From: a bacterium
GTDB taxonomy: Bacteria; Armatimonadota; UBA5829
Length of the DNA: 64,000 nucleotides
Direction: 5' to 3'
Assembly: GCA_021371935.1 (NCBI GenBank)
Contig: JAJFVF010000008.1
Span: 26,943 to 90,942 of the forward strand
This document shows positions 43,272-52,423 of the stretch, in pieces. A model generated the notes under the pieces. The model had not been told where the DNA came from and did not search any database. It saw only the letters and a list, made by a program, of their open reading frames with translations. Within the stretch, counting starts at the first letter, position 1. The number at the start of each line of letters is the position of its first letter. A program made the translations under genes and the position numbers.

Positions 43272-44609
43272 GTGAGAATATCACAAAAGGTCTTTGTAGC
43301 ATTGTGCGTGATGACATTGCTTTTGGCGGCATTGGTTTCAGTTGGGATCAATGCAGGTGAACAGCCAAAGTCGATCCGCATAATCTACACAAATGATCTG
43401 CTCGGTTACACCGAGCCTTGTGGGTGAGGCGGTCACAAGGAGGGCGGTCTGGCCCGACGAGCAACCGCGTTAGCGTCTCTTGTAAAAGAGAATCCGAATG
43501 ACGTTATCGTTGATAGCGGCAATCTCTCAAACACGTCTGAAAAACTGGATGTTATCACCACCGTAATGTCGCAGATGCAATATGATGCTGTCGGCATCGG
43601 CATGAACGATCTGCGTCTACGAGACAAGTTCTTCAGTGCTTTGGAATCCAAGAAGATAACCGTTCTTGACGCCGGGCCCTCTGCGGACAAGTCGGCGAAG
43701 CCTTATATTGTAAAGATTGTTAATGGTGTAAAGATAGGCATAGTGTCATTCGGCGTCACACCGCAGACCGACGATGAATTCCAGGTCAGAAAGGCCAGGT
43801 ACGTTGCGTATAAATCCGCGCGAGATGCATCGGATATTTTGATTGTGTTGGATCAGTCCGGCACTATAAACAAAGACTGGCTGTCGCGAAATGGTTCAAA
43901 GTTCGGTGAGCCGGACATTGTCGTTGGCGGCTTGGCGAATATGTCCAAAGGTAAGCCTGAGGTTGTTGGTCGCACATATCTGTGTCCCACAAGCATCCAG
44001 GGCAAATTCTTGGGTGTTGCCGACATCGAGTATGAAAAGGGGTTGGAGCCGAAGATATCGGTTCGCAAATTGTCGCTCGGCACCAACTATGCCGAGGATG
44101 AGGCTGTGCTAAAGCTGGTCAAAGGCGAGCGAGAGCAGGCTGTAAAGACAATAGGTCAACCCGCCAGTGTTCAGGTTACACGGAGTTCCAGTCTTTCAGG
44201 TAAGGCTCTGCCGCCTGCCGACAGGAGGCCATATTATCCTCCGCAGCTATGCAAGACTTGTCATGTTCAGGAGTATGAGGACTGGCTAAAGAGCGGCCAT
44301 GCCAATGCTCTCAAGACTCTGGTGGATGCAAAGCGCACTGTCCCGGAGTGCTTGACTTGTCATTCGGAGATGTATCGAAGATTGGGACAGTGGGTTGCCA
44401 AGAGTGATGGGACTGCTGGAGTGGAGTGTGCGACTTGCCATCTTGATTCTCTTCCGCATGGTCTTGAGCGCATGAACGTCAAGAATAAGACCAAGGTGGA
44501 CCCGGGAATGTGCCTGAGCTGTCATACAAAGGAGAAGAGTCCTGAGTATGATGAAAAGACTTATTTCCCAAAGACGGTTCATGCCGTGGCTTCAGCCTCA
44601 GCGAAATAA
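43272..44609 (+). CDS. Candidate selenoprotein: 5'-nucleotidase/SoxB-like domain fused to a four-haem cytochrome c domain
   Basis: Read through one in-frame TGA (43425-43427, codon 52), this encodes 445 residues; in-frame starts are GTG 43272 (used here) and ATG 43260. A signal anchor (residues 6-28) is followed by IRIIYTNDLLGYTEPCG-U-GGHKEGGLARRAT, the N-terminal motif of UshA/SoxB-like proteins that normally reads EPCGCG. The frame continues without break in good family sequence (VIVDSGNLSN, VGIGMNDL, GVTPQTDDE). Four CxxCH haem sites follow: CKTCH, CLTCH, CATCH, CLSCH. The UGA replaces the second Cys, and a SECIS-like hairpin follows, so I read it as selenocysteine rather than a nonsense mutation. 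It is a likely periplasmic or membrane-anchored redox protein. Confidence 0.75.
43425..43455 (+). promoter_or_regulatory. UGA codon with bacterial SECIS-like hairpin
   Basis: Counting U of the UGA as 1, GGGC (18-21) pairs with GCCC (28-31), leaving loop GGUCUG with G-G-U at 22-24. In E. coli fdhF the loop GGUCU also has GGU at 22-24. This spacing and the G-U in the loop are the features SelB recognises. Confidence 0.7.
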
Positions 44610-44717
44610 GGAACAATACGGCATTCTTGCCGTCTAACAAGAGACGATTCTGCTGCCGATAATCTCGTATAGACGCCCAATCAGAGGGCTGTATATGATT
44701 TGTGGAGACAATTTGGT

Positions 44718-45536
44718 TTGATTCGCACTTTTACCAATCTTATAATTGCAATATTCGTCGTCACATGCGCATCATTTTGTGGCGCTGACACTCTTACTCT
44801 CAGCCTTGAAGCTCCCACGCTCGGCTCGACCAAATCTGCTGAGAATTCAGATACAGTCAAGAAGCCGAAAGAATCGCCCAAGCAGAAAACTGTCAAGGTG
44901 GGGCGTGTCGGCATGGTGAGTGCCGCATCTGCTTCAATCTACCGTGCCAAATCGTCTACTTCCGGCAAATTTGCAACAGTCAAATCCAACACTCCGCTTG
45001 CGATCATCAAGGAAGAGGGCGAATGGTATGGGGTGCTGATGTCCAACGGTCAGACCGGCTGGATAAAGAAGACATTTGTCAAAGAGACCGATTATGAACT
45101 GGTTGCCAAAAAGCCCCTTGATCGGGGTGCAGGCACATCACGCGGTGGTCAGGTGTCGCGTGCGGACACATGGCTAAATGACCTGGTGCATACAGCCACC
45201 CAGGCCTCAGTAGCCCGTTATCTCTATGGCGGCACCAATCCTGCGACGGGCATGGACTGTTCTGCTTTCGTGCGCATGATATTTGGTCGGTATAATATCA
45301 AACTCCCCAGGACTTCTCGCGAGCAGGCGTTGGTCGGCCAGAGTGTGCCGTTCGATCAGCTCAGACCCGGCGACCGCCTCTACTTTGCCTGCCGCAACCC
45401 CTACATCGACCACTGCGGCATTTACGCCGGCAACGGTTACTTTGTGCATTGCTCAGCTTCAAGAAACGGCGTAGGAATAGACTCTCTGGCCTCCGATTTC
45501 TTCTGGCGCAGTCTTGTTGTGGCCAAACGCTCCTGA
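44718..45536 (+). CDS. Secreted NlpC/P60 peptidase with SH3 domain
   Basis: A 272-residue cell-wall endopeptidase. Signal peptide (residues 3-24), a Lys/Pro linker, a bacterial SH3 domain (VSAASASIYRAKSSTSGKFATVKSNTPLAII..GWYG-type, about 65-120) that should bind peptidoglycan, and an NlpC/P60 domain with catalytic Cys in MDCSAFV, His in DHCGIYAG and a third polar residue in FVHCSAS. It cleaves the D-Glu-diamino acid link of peptide stems. The start is uncertain: TTG at 44718 has GGAGA nine bases ahead; TTG at 44700 is the alternative. Confidence 0.87.
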   Translation: MIRTFTNLIIAIFVVTCASFCGADTLTLSLEAPTLGSTKSAENSDTVKKPKESPKQKTVKVGRVGMVSAASASIYRAKSSTSGKFATVKSNTPLAIIKEEGEWYGVLMSNGQTGWIKKTFVKETDYELVAKKPLDRGAGTSRGGQVSRADTWLNDLVHTATQASVARYLYGGTNPATGMDCSAFVRMIFGRYNIKLPRTSREQALVGQSVPFDQLRPGDRLYFACRNPYIDHCGIYAGNGYFVHCSASRNGVGIDSLASDFFWRSLVVAKRS

Positions 45537-45779
45537 CGATAAGCACCAGGCAAGTCCTCTTCAATTGTCAAGATGTCAATCATATCTTGCGCACATTATG
45601 TTTCTCAACAGTTAAACAATTCATCATAATATCGTTGACAATCTCTTATTCATGAGCTAGTTTTGTACAAGATCATGTATAAGGATGCCAGCCGCGCACA
45701 AATGGAGGTGATTATGCTGCAGGCAATACCGCGCCCATGTGAGCATCACAGTCATGGTCAGCTACTAAGGAGGCAATTC

Positions 45780-48700
45780 ATGGAAGGCAAGTCTCGTGTT
45801 TTGGTAGTACTGGCAATATGTGTTTTGATACTTTGTGCGATCTCTGCAATGGCGGGAGATGTCTACTATGTCGATGCAGACCGACCGGATGATAGTGGCA
45901 ATGGTCTGACTTGGGCGACGGCAGAAAAGACCATAAATGCAGCTTTGGGTGATGCTTCAAACGATGATCAGATATGGGTAGCAGCAGGAACAAGCTACTC
46001 GATATCTACATCAATTCCAGACGGCGTGAGTATATATGGTGGTTTCGCAGGCACTGAAACCAGTCTTGATGAAAGAAACTGGGTTACAAATCTAACAGTG
46101 ATATCGAGTGGAGCAGTCAGCGCAACGACTACTAGTTATGACATCACGATTGACGGCTTCAAGTTTACGGGTTTGTCAGGAATATCGCTCACCGGTGATG
46201 TCACATTTTCCCATAATGTAGTTATCGACTGTGATAATATCGATCCCGTAATCTCTTGTGTTGGTGCTGTCATGTTATGCAACAATCTCATCCACGATAA
46301 CAATGGGTATGCAATACGGAGAGAGCCAACAAATACCATAACATGTGCATCCAGCAATGGTGATGCGACTATTATCAACAATACAATGAATGGCAACGGT
46401 TATTGGGGTAGTGATGATGCCGGTGCCGCGATTTACTGCACAGGCACTCCAACGATAGCAAACAACATTTTTACAAGTCAGGCAGGTTATTTCATTTATG
46501 CGTCATCCGTAACACCTGTAGTTTCCAACAACTGCAGAGGATCAAATGCTTTCGGCGGCTATGGCGGATTTCCTATCGGCTGGGAACCGGAAGATGATGT
46601 CAATGCAGATCCTTGTTTTGTGAATGTTTCAGCAGATAATTTTCGCCTACAGTCAACTTCGCCCTGCATAGATGCAGGTGATGACAACGAGGTCGGAACG
46701 GGCTGGGTCGACCTTGATGGCAAACCCAGACAAGTCGACCATATATCTGGTGGTTCGATAGTAGATATAGGTGCTTATGAGTACCCTATTGCTCTTGGAA
46801 CAATATCGGTTCCTGACGCTGTAGGTGATCTTTGTCTTACGGTATACTATAGTGGTGTGACAGATACAGAAAGCAGTGTCAGTGAAGTCCAACTTTGGTA
46901 TAAAAAAGACAATGGTGACTGGACGTATTGGGATAGCGTCTATGACTCCAGTAGCTCAGGTTCATTTTACTTTTGTACATATGGATTTGATTATGGCACA
47001 TATTACTTTGCTTTACGTGTCTTGGACAATGCAGGAAACGACACTGGGGTGCCAACATCTCAAACAGTTCCTGCCGGATCAACTGTTTATGAGTATTTAG
47101 ATACGCATGCACCCACACTCGGGACACTGTCCTGCCCGGCGTATGCAAACAGCCCTTTCACAGTCAGCTATCAGGGTGTTGAAGATTATGGAAGTGGACT
47201 AAGCTCAGTAACTCTTTGGTACAAGTATGGAGAGAACGGCACTTGGACGGAGGGTCCGACAAATTCAAGCTACTACAGTTCAGGCCAATTTACGTTTACA
47301 CCTTCAAGCGGCAATGGCACATATTATTTTGCCTTGAGTGCGGAAGATAATGATGGCAATCACACCGCCGAGCCTCCAACAACGGCAGCCGGGTCGACCT
47401 ATTTTGAATTGGCCGTGACGATAAATCAGGCGTCAACTCAGACTGAGGACCCGACTTACACTGCGCCGATCAACTTCACTGTTGTCTTCAGCGAGTCTGT
47501 CTCCGATTTTACTGCGGCAGATGTTACGCTCGGCGGCAGTGCTGGTCCATTAGGAGCAGTGGTTACCGGAAGCGGGACAACATACAACGTTGCTGTGACT
47601 GGAATGCCCGATTCCGGGTACGTGACAGCATCTATAGCAGCCGGAGTTGCTCATGATGCTGCGGGTAATCCCAATGTTGCGTCAACAAGCACGGATAATT
47701 CTGTATACTACAACGCGGATGCAGGCTTTATCTGGAGCACAAAAGTAAATGCCTATACTTGCAATTCAATTGCTGTAGACAGTGCTGGTGGTATCCTGGC
47801 AACAGGATCTAATGATGGTAATTGCAGTAATAGTTATCGAAAGAAGCTAAATGCAACTAATGGATCCGTTACAAATGACTATGGCTCTGTACCAGATTTT
47901 GCGACAGTTGCGTCATCTTGGAATCCGGGGTCTTTCTGTACGGCTTCCATTGCAGGAGTTGGTATAAATTTTGCCAATACGGTTAGCAAGGTTGGTATTG
48001 GACAAGACTCATCTGGATTTCCAAACCTCGATACTTACTATGCACAAACATATGCTTATTGCGCTGTTGATTCAAGTGGGAACATATATGCTCCATATGT
48101 TGCTTATGACTATCCATACTTTGTTGTAAAGGTGAGGGAATTCACGAATACAAATACTGATCTACAGACATATACGGATACAGTAATTGCAAATTATTTA
48201 TGTTATGTTGGTACCGTTATGGCCTTTTATAGCGTAGGCGGTATTGCAGTTGACCAGGAAGGCGGTGTTTATATTGCGTATGCACTGCACAACAGTCTTG
48301 TTGAGGAAGTAATGGCGATTCCGGATAGTCTGTATGTAGCAAAAATTGGAACCAATCCCTGGGCAAATCCTGTATTGATAGATAAGCCCCAACCAGGTGG
48401 TTATCAGTATACACGAATCTATACTAGTGATACATATGATCACCCTGACACTAATACTGATTCTACTCCAATAACTGTATCTCCATCTGGCTCTGTTTAT
48501 ATAGCACATAATTTCTATTATGATAAAGAAACATCTGTGTCATATGAACAAGACAGTATCCAAGCCATTACTCGTTTAGATGAGGATAACCAGGGAAACG
48601 TAACTCAGACAGAAGTATTGTTGGGTGGAGATGCTGCAAATTCTATCACTGGGGATCGGCAAATAGGATATAATCAAGTAAATGGTATGGCTGTCTATTA

Positions 48701-49031
48701 CAATGGAACCTCAGATGAGTTGTATCTGATAGGTACAGTGGATTATGTTAATACACTCCCAACTACGATTGACGCATATCATTCGATACTTGGCAACTAT
48801 TCATCTGCATTTATTGCTAAGCTGAACGGTAGCACGTTGGGTGTTGACTATTGCAGCTACCTAGACGGTCAAATCATCAACAGTAATAATGTGTCTGATA
48901 TGACTTTTGGCGCTTCTATTGCAGTTGATTCCTCGGGTGGAGTTTATGTTGGATCAAGCACTTACACAGCCAATACAAATTATCTGCAGCCTGGAGGCTA
49001 CATATCTAAAGTGCGTTTTCCATCAAACTAA
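45780..49031 (+). CDS. Large secreted parallel beta-helix protein with Ig-like and propeller-like regions
   Basis: A 1,083-residue exported protein; the ATG at 45780 follows AAGGAGG and a signal peptide (residues 5-25). Residues 28-330 look like a right-handed beta-helix (YYVDADRPDDSGNGLTWATAEKTINAAL, N-rich turns, then CIDAGDDNEVGTGWVDLDGKPR). Two related modules of about 100 residues follow (SVSEVQLWYKKDNGDW and GLSSVTLWYKYGENGTW, each ending YYFAL..DN.GN), then an Ig-like domain (TAPINFTVVFSESVSDFTAADV). The last 430 residues have SBBP-like repeats (IAVDSAGG, IAVDQEGGVYIAY, IAVDSSGGVYVGS). It is a cell-surface or matrix protein; the substrate is unknown. Confidence 0.85.
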   Translation: MEGKSRVLVVLAICVLILCAISAMAGDVYYVDADRPDDSGNGLTWATAEKTINAALGDASNDDQIWVAAGTSYSISTSIPDGVSIYGGFAGTETSLDERNWVTNLTVISSGAVSATTTSYDITIDGFKFTGLSGISLTGDVTFSHNVVIDCDNIDPVISCVGAVMLCNNLIHDNNGYAIRREPTNTITCASSNGDATIINNTMNGNGYWGSDDAGAAIYCTGTPTIANNIFTSQAGYFIYASSVTPVVSNNCRGSNAFGGYGGFPIGWEPEDDVNADPCFVNVSADNFRLQSTSPCIDAGDDNEVGTGWVDLDGKPRQVDHISGGSIVDIGAYEYPIALGTISVPDAVGDLCLTVYYSGVTDTESSVSEVQLWYKKDNGDWTYWDSVYDSSSSGSFYFCTYGFDYGTYYFALRVLDNAGNDTGVPTSQTVPAGSTVYEYLDTHAPTLGTLSCPAYANSPFTVSYQGVEDYGSGLSSVTLWYKYGENGTWTEGPTNSSYYSSGQFTFTPSSGNGTYYFALSAEDNDGNHTAEPPTTAAGSTYFELAVTINQASTQTEDPTYTAPINFTVVFSESVSDFTAADVTLGGSAGPLGAVVTGSGTTYNVAVTGMPDSGYVTASIAAGVAHDAAGNPNVASTSTDNSVYYNADAGFIWSTKVNAYTCNSIAVDSAGGILATGSNDGNCSNSYRKKLNATNGSVTNDYGSVPDFATVASSWNPGSFCTASIAGVGINFANTVSKVGIGQDSSGFPNLDTYYAQTYAYCAVDSSGNIYAPYVAYDYPYFVVKVREFTNTNTDLQTYTDTVIANYLCYVGTVMAFYSVGGIAVDQEGGVYIAYALHNSLVEEVMAIPDSLYVAKIGTNPWANPVLIDKPQPGGYQYTRIYTSDTYDHPDTNTDSTPITVSPSGSVYIAHNFYYDKETSVSYEQDSIQAITRLDEDNQGNVTQTEVLLGGDAANSITGDRQIGYNQVNGMAVYYNGTSDELYLIGTVDYVNTLPTTIDAYHSILGNYSSAFIAKLNGSTLGVDYCSYLDGQIINSNNVSDMTFGASIAVDSSGGVYVGSSTYTANTNYLQPGGYISKVRFPSN

Positions 49032-49057
49032 GTAGATCGACAATCAGTAAATAATCT

Positions 49058-49093
49058 ATTATGACCCAGGATAATTTTATCCTGGGTCATAAT
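49058..49093 (+). terminator. Rho-independent terminator
   Basis: A perfect 16-bp stem ATTATGACCCAGGATA/TATCCTGGGTCATAAT with a 4-base loop, followed by TATT. It lies 26 bases after the beta-helix gene stop. Confidence 0.8.
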
Positions 49094-49201
49094 TATTCAA
49101 GTTACATTGTTCAGAGCAGCACATTTCAGTATTTGTGGTTAAAACATACCCATCAAAGGGTATAGTTGAGCATACATTTCCCAACAAGGAGGGCGCATAC
49201 A

Positions 49202-49699
49202 ATGCGAACCAGGATTTTCTTAGTGGCATTGATCTCAGTATTTGTGGTTGCCGGGGTAGTGGTGGCTCAGGGTCCCAGAGCAGGCATGGGCAAAGGTATG
49301 GGCATGGGATACGGTCTGATGGGTTTAGGTCCGAGGATGATAAAGGAGTTGGAACTGACGGACGACCAAGTGACCAAGCTCAAGCAGATACATGCTGATT
49401 TTATGACTGCCACGCAGACCACGCGCGATCAGCTCAAGACAAAGATGCAGGAGATGGCTCAGCTCTGGATGCAGGATGCGACTGCCGATCAGCTCAAGGC
49501 AAAACTAGCCGAGGTCGACCCTTTGAAAGCCGAACTGCGCGATGCCGCGATAGATTCGGCACTCCAGGCGCGAGCCGTGCTCACTGAAGAGCAGCGTGAA
49601 AAGGTTCGACAGATGATAAAAGAGAAGACAGAAGACGGCATGGGTATGTGCTGGGGTCTCGGAGCCTATTGCGGTGTTGGTTGCCCGATGGCTGAATAG
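49202..49699 (+). CDS. Spy/CpxP-like periplasmic protein (LTxxQ motifs)
   Basis: A 165-residue helical periplasmic protein. Signal peptide (residues 4-22, VVAQG), a Gly/Met-rich segment (AGMGKGMGMGYGLMGLG), then LTDDQV and LTEEQR motifs in a helical hairpin, and a Met/Cys-rich tail (GMGMCWGLGAYCGVGCPM). The fold resembles Spy, CpxP and ZraP, which act as envelope stress chaperones or metal sensors. The Met/Cys tail may bind metal (inference). The ATG at 49202 follows AAGGAGGG. Confidence 0.83.
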   Translation: MRTRIFLVALISVFVVAGVVVAQGPRAGMGKGMGMGYGLMGLGPRMIKELELTDDQVTKLKQIHADFMTATQTTRDQLKTKMQEMAQLWMQDATADQLKAKLAEVDPLKAELRDAAIDSALQARAVLTEEQREKVRQMIKEKTEDGMGMCWGLGAYCGVGCPMAE

Positions 49700-49709
49700 T
49701 CTATTAGAG

Positions 49710-49745
49710 TGTGTGTCGGTCTGTCCGACCGGCACACAATTTATT
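49710..49745 (+). terminator. Hairpin terminator between convergent genes
   Basis: A 12-bp stem TGTGTGTCGGTC/GACCGGCACACA (one G-U) with a 4-base loop, followed by ATTTATTT. It lies between the convergent Spy-like and tilS genes. Confidence 0.65.
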
Positions 49746-51129
49746 TGGTAGAGCAGGAGGGCGAAGCTTCTGCTGAGCCGATCTGAAGGTGAACCGCCTG
49801 CTGAGTAGATGGCGATATCTTCCCAATATCCGAGCTTACAATTCCTACCACCCACAGTATCTTTTCATCATCCGCCACCACAATCGCTTTTGTCCGCTTT
49901 TGCCTGGGAATTTTCTTGTCGACGAATATGTCCTGCAGCTTCTTGCTTTCGGCCATTCCAAAGGGGATGATCCGGTCGCCGGGTCGACCACTTCTAACTT
50001 TCAGTGTGCCTTTTATGCTTTCACAGTCTATCATCGCCTCATCGCCCGGTAGTTTGGATGGAACAGGATTCTCAACAATTTCGGCTGATATAAGGTATGC
50101 AGCTTCCGGTATATGTGTAATGCCGGGCACAGCCAGCGGTCTGATAAAATGCTCAACAGCATTTTCAAGCTGCTCAGTCTCTATCGAAAACCGTTCTGCC
50201 TGCCTTATTGCATATATACGGCCCGTAGGCAGAGTGATCTTAAAATTTTCACCGGTGCGCAGAGCATCCAGCACACGGTCAATCTGTTCCAACGAGACAT
50301 CCTTTAGGTCACCCTTTAGCGATTCGATCTTTGACCGAACAATCCACCTCTGCATCGCGACAGGAAGCTGCGCAAACAAATCAGCGTCATATGCATCCCG
50401 ATATACAAGTCCGGTGTTAATATGTTCTGCCGACTGCTCGATAAAGTCGTTGGTGTCTGATGCGATGTCAGCCAGCCTGACCAACGCCGACCTTATCTGC
50501 GGGTTATAGTCCGATTCGAGCAGTGGCAGGAGTTCATGCCTTATACGATTTCTCGAATAGGCTGTGTCCATATTGGTCTCGTCCACACGGAAGGGTAGGA
50601 TGTGTGCTTTGATATACTCTTCAATCTCACGGCGAGTAGTATGCAGCAGCGGCCTTACGATGTTACCCCGCACCGGTTTGATGGAGCTGATTCCGTCGAT
50701 CCCGGCGCCTCGGATGATATTATAGAGGACTGACTCCGCTCGGTCATCGGCGTTATGACCCACCGCTATCTTGTTCATACCTAAGTCTGTTGCAGTATCA
50801 TGCAGAAACTTATACCGCACAATACGCGCAGCATCCTCCATGCATGTCTGCATTTGTGATTTTATGCTGGGAATATCTACGCGCTTAGTTGTGTATTTTA
50901 GTCCAAGTTCGTCAGCAAATTCTTTAACAAACTGCTCGTCCAGATCAGACGATTCGCCTCTGATGCAATGATTGAGGTGAGCCACATGAAGGCTTATGCC
51001 GAATTCTGCGCAGCGAGTGTGGAGGCAGTGGAGTAGGGCAATGGAGTCGGGTCCACCCGAGACGGCGACAAGCACCCTGTCACCCTTATCGAACATGTGA
51101 TGATGCTTGGCGGCTGAGAGGATATCCAT
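49741..51129 (-). CDS. tilS: tRNA(Ile)-lysidine synthetase
   Basis: A 462-residue enzyme that attaches lysine to C34 of the CAU-anticodon tRNA-Ile so that it reads AUA. The PP-loop VAVSGGPDSIALL (residues 21-33), HLNHCIRGESSDLDEQFV, VGHNADDRAESVLYNIIRGAG and the C-terminal domain RSGRPGDRIIPFGM are all typical. The last residues (GSAEASPSCSTK) are encoded by a family-C repeat that has run into the 3' end of the gene. It is the last gene of the minus-strand group starting at accB. Confidence 0.94.
   Translation of the reverse strand: MDILSAAKHHHMFDKGDRVLVAVSGGPDSIALLHCLHTRCAEFGISLHVAHLNHCIRGESSDLDEQFVKEFADELGLKYTTKRVDIPSIKSQMQTCMEDAARIVRYKFLHDTATDLGMNKIAVGHNADDRAESVLYNIIRGAGIDGISSIKPVRGNIVRPLLHTTRREIEEYIKAHILPFRVDETNMDTAYSRNRIRHELLPLLESDYNPQIRSALVRLADIASDTNDFIEQSAEHINTGLVYRDAYDADLFAQLPVAMQRWIVRSKIESLKGDLKDVSLEQIDRVLDALRTGENFKITLPTGRIYAIRQAERFSIETEQLENAVEHFIRPLAVPGITHIPEAAYLISAEIVENPVPSKLPGDEAMIDCESIKGTLKVRSGRPGDRIIPFGMAESKKLQDIFVDKKIPRQKRTKAIVVADDEKILWVVGIVSSDIGKISPSTQQAVHLQIGSAEASPSCSTK
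49755..49779 (+). repeat. Family C repeat, copy 4, inside the 3' end of tilS
   Basis: AGGAGGGCGAAGCTTCTGCTGAGCC; read on the minus strand it encodes the SAEASPSC end of TilS. Confidence 0.65.
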
Positions 51130-51138
51130 GTCAGGCTT

Positions 51139-52335
51139 TTACCCTGGGCTACTGCCGAGAAGCAGTTTCATCAAGTCGGGCGCGAAGTTGACTTTCAGCT
51201 TTGTCTCTTGGACTGCGCGCTCATCAAACGGCAGGTTATTGGCCTCCGGCTTTGTGGAGTCGAACAGTATAAACGGCACGCCATTCGACGAATGTGATCC
51301 TGTCGCGATAGGCGTCGGGTGGTCCGGCATAAGCAGGATTCGCGCATCTTCATCTGATTTTTTGAGGCCATTCAGGATAGTACCAAGGACCTTTTCGTCA
51401 CACTCCTGGATAGCTTCGATTTTCTTATCTATATCGCTCTCGTGCCCGGCCTCATCCGGCGCTTCCACATGCACCCACACGAAGTCATACTTCTTAAGGG
51501 CTTCAACGGCGTATTGACCCTTGCCCAGATAGTTCGTATCGACATAACCGGTCACTCCCGGCACGTTGATCACATCCAGACCGACCATACGTCCAAGTCC
51601 CTTTATGAGATCGACTGCGGCAACGACAGCTCCCGGCATACCGAACTGTTTGACAAAGCTCGGGATCGCAGGCGGCCTGCTCTCGCCCCAGAACCATATC
51701 ATATTGGCGGGCAGTTGGCCTTCGTCCTTACGGCGTCTGTTGACCGGATGATTGTCTAAAATTTCATATGAATCGAGCATCATCTGGCGAAGTTTTTGAT
51801 CTCCGTCTCCCTCAGGCATATGCTCCATTACGGGTTCATTGATGATCTTATATGGCGCTGTGCAGTGCACTTCTGCCGATCCGCCGTGCCAGACCATAAT
51901 ATGCCTGTAGCTGACCCCCGGATAGAACTTGATTGCACTCGTGGATAGCTTCTCGTCTATGGCCTTGACAAGCTCATGAGCCTCTGGTGTGCTGATATGC
52001 CCGCCGCTCGACTCGATCATCTTTTCGCCGTCAGTCGAGACCAGGTTTGTCCTGAATACGGCATCCGATGTCTCAACAGGAATGCCGAGGCTTGCCGCTT
52101 CTATTGCCCCGCGTCCGGTGTAATACGCCTTTGGGTCAAAGCCGAGGATTCCCATGTTCGTGACATCACTGCCCGGCGTCATCCCGACGGGAGTCGTTAT
52201 CGCTGCTCCGATCCTGCCGAGACGTGCAATCTCGTCCATATTAGGCTTTTTTACGACTTGCAATGGAGTCTTTCCGTCAAGCTCCGCAAGCGGTTCATCA
52301 GCCATTCCGTCGAATATAATGAGTAGATATTTCAT
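51139..52335 (-). CDS. ApgM-type phosphoglycerate mutase-like protein, proposed homoserine kinase
   Basis: A 398-residue alkaline-phosphatase-superfamily enzyme of the archaeal cofactor-independent phosphoglycerate mutase type: IIFDGMADEPLAELDGKTPLQ, PGSDVTNMGILGFDP (metal and phospho-Ser site), VHVEAPDEAGHESD, and MPDHPTPIATGSHSSN. A subgroup of this family next to hom and thrC in genomes lacking thrB has been proposed to be an alternative homoserine kinase. Here it lies in a run with hom and thrC and no thrB, so that role is more likely than glycolysis. It is nine bases from tilS. Confidence 0.85.
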   Translation of the reverse strand: MKYLLIIFDGMADEPLAELDGKTPLQVVKKPNMDEIARLGRIGAAITTPVGMTPGSDVTNMGILGFDPKAYYTGRGAIEAASLGIPVETSDAVFRTNLVSTDGEKMIESSGGHISTPEAHELVKAIDEKLSTSAIKFYPGVSYRHIMVWHGGSAEVHCTAPYKIINEPVMEHMPEGDGDQKLRQMMLDSYEILDNHPVNRRRKDEGQLPANMIWFWGESRPPAIPSFVKQFGMPGAVVAAVDLIKGLGRMVGLDVINVPGVTGYVDTNYLGKGQYAVEALKKYDFVWVHVEAPDEAGHESDIDKKIEAIQECDEKVLGTILNGLKKSDEDARILLMPDHPTPIATGSHSSNGVPFILFDSTKPEANNLPFDERAVQETKLKVNFAPDLMKLLLGSSPG

Positions 52336-52366
52336 GAGAGTTATTAGTTTTTAGTTATTAGTAGTG

Positions 52367-52412
52367 TTCGGACGCGATATCCAATCGCGTCCGAAACAGA
52401 AATCCCGCAATT
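52367..52412 (+). repeat. Hairpin repeat (family D)
   Basis: CGGACGCGAT-ATCC-AATCGCGTCCG hairpin followed by AAACAGAAATCCCGCAATTTC, matching the copy at 9139-9184 with compensating stem changes. It lies between purC and the ApgM-like gene. Confidence 0.6.
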
Positions 52413-52423
52413 TCAGAAAATAT

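Noticed and set aside
43260..43427. Reading the cytochrome gene as a pseudogene cut by a nonsense mutation
   Set aside because: Only one stop occurs, at a Cys position in a CxC motif, with a correctly spaced SECIS-like hairpin and intact sequence after it; selenocysteine explains it better.
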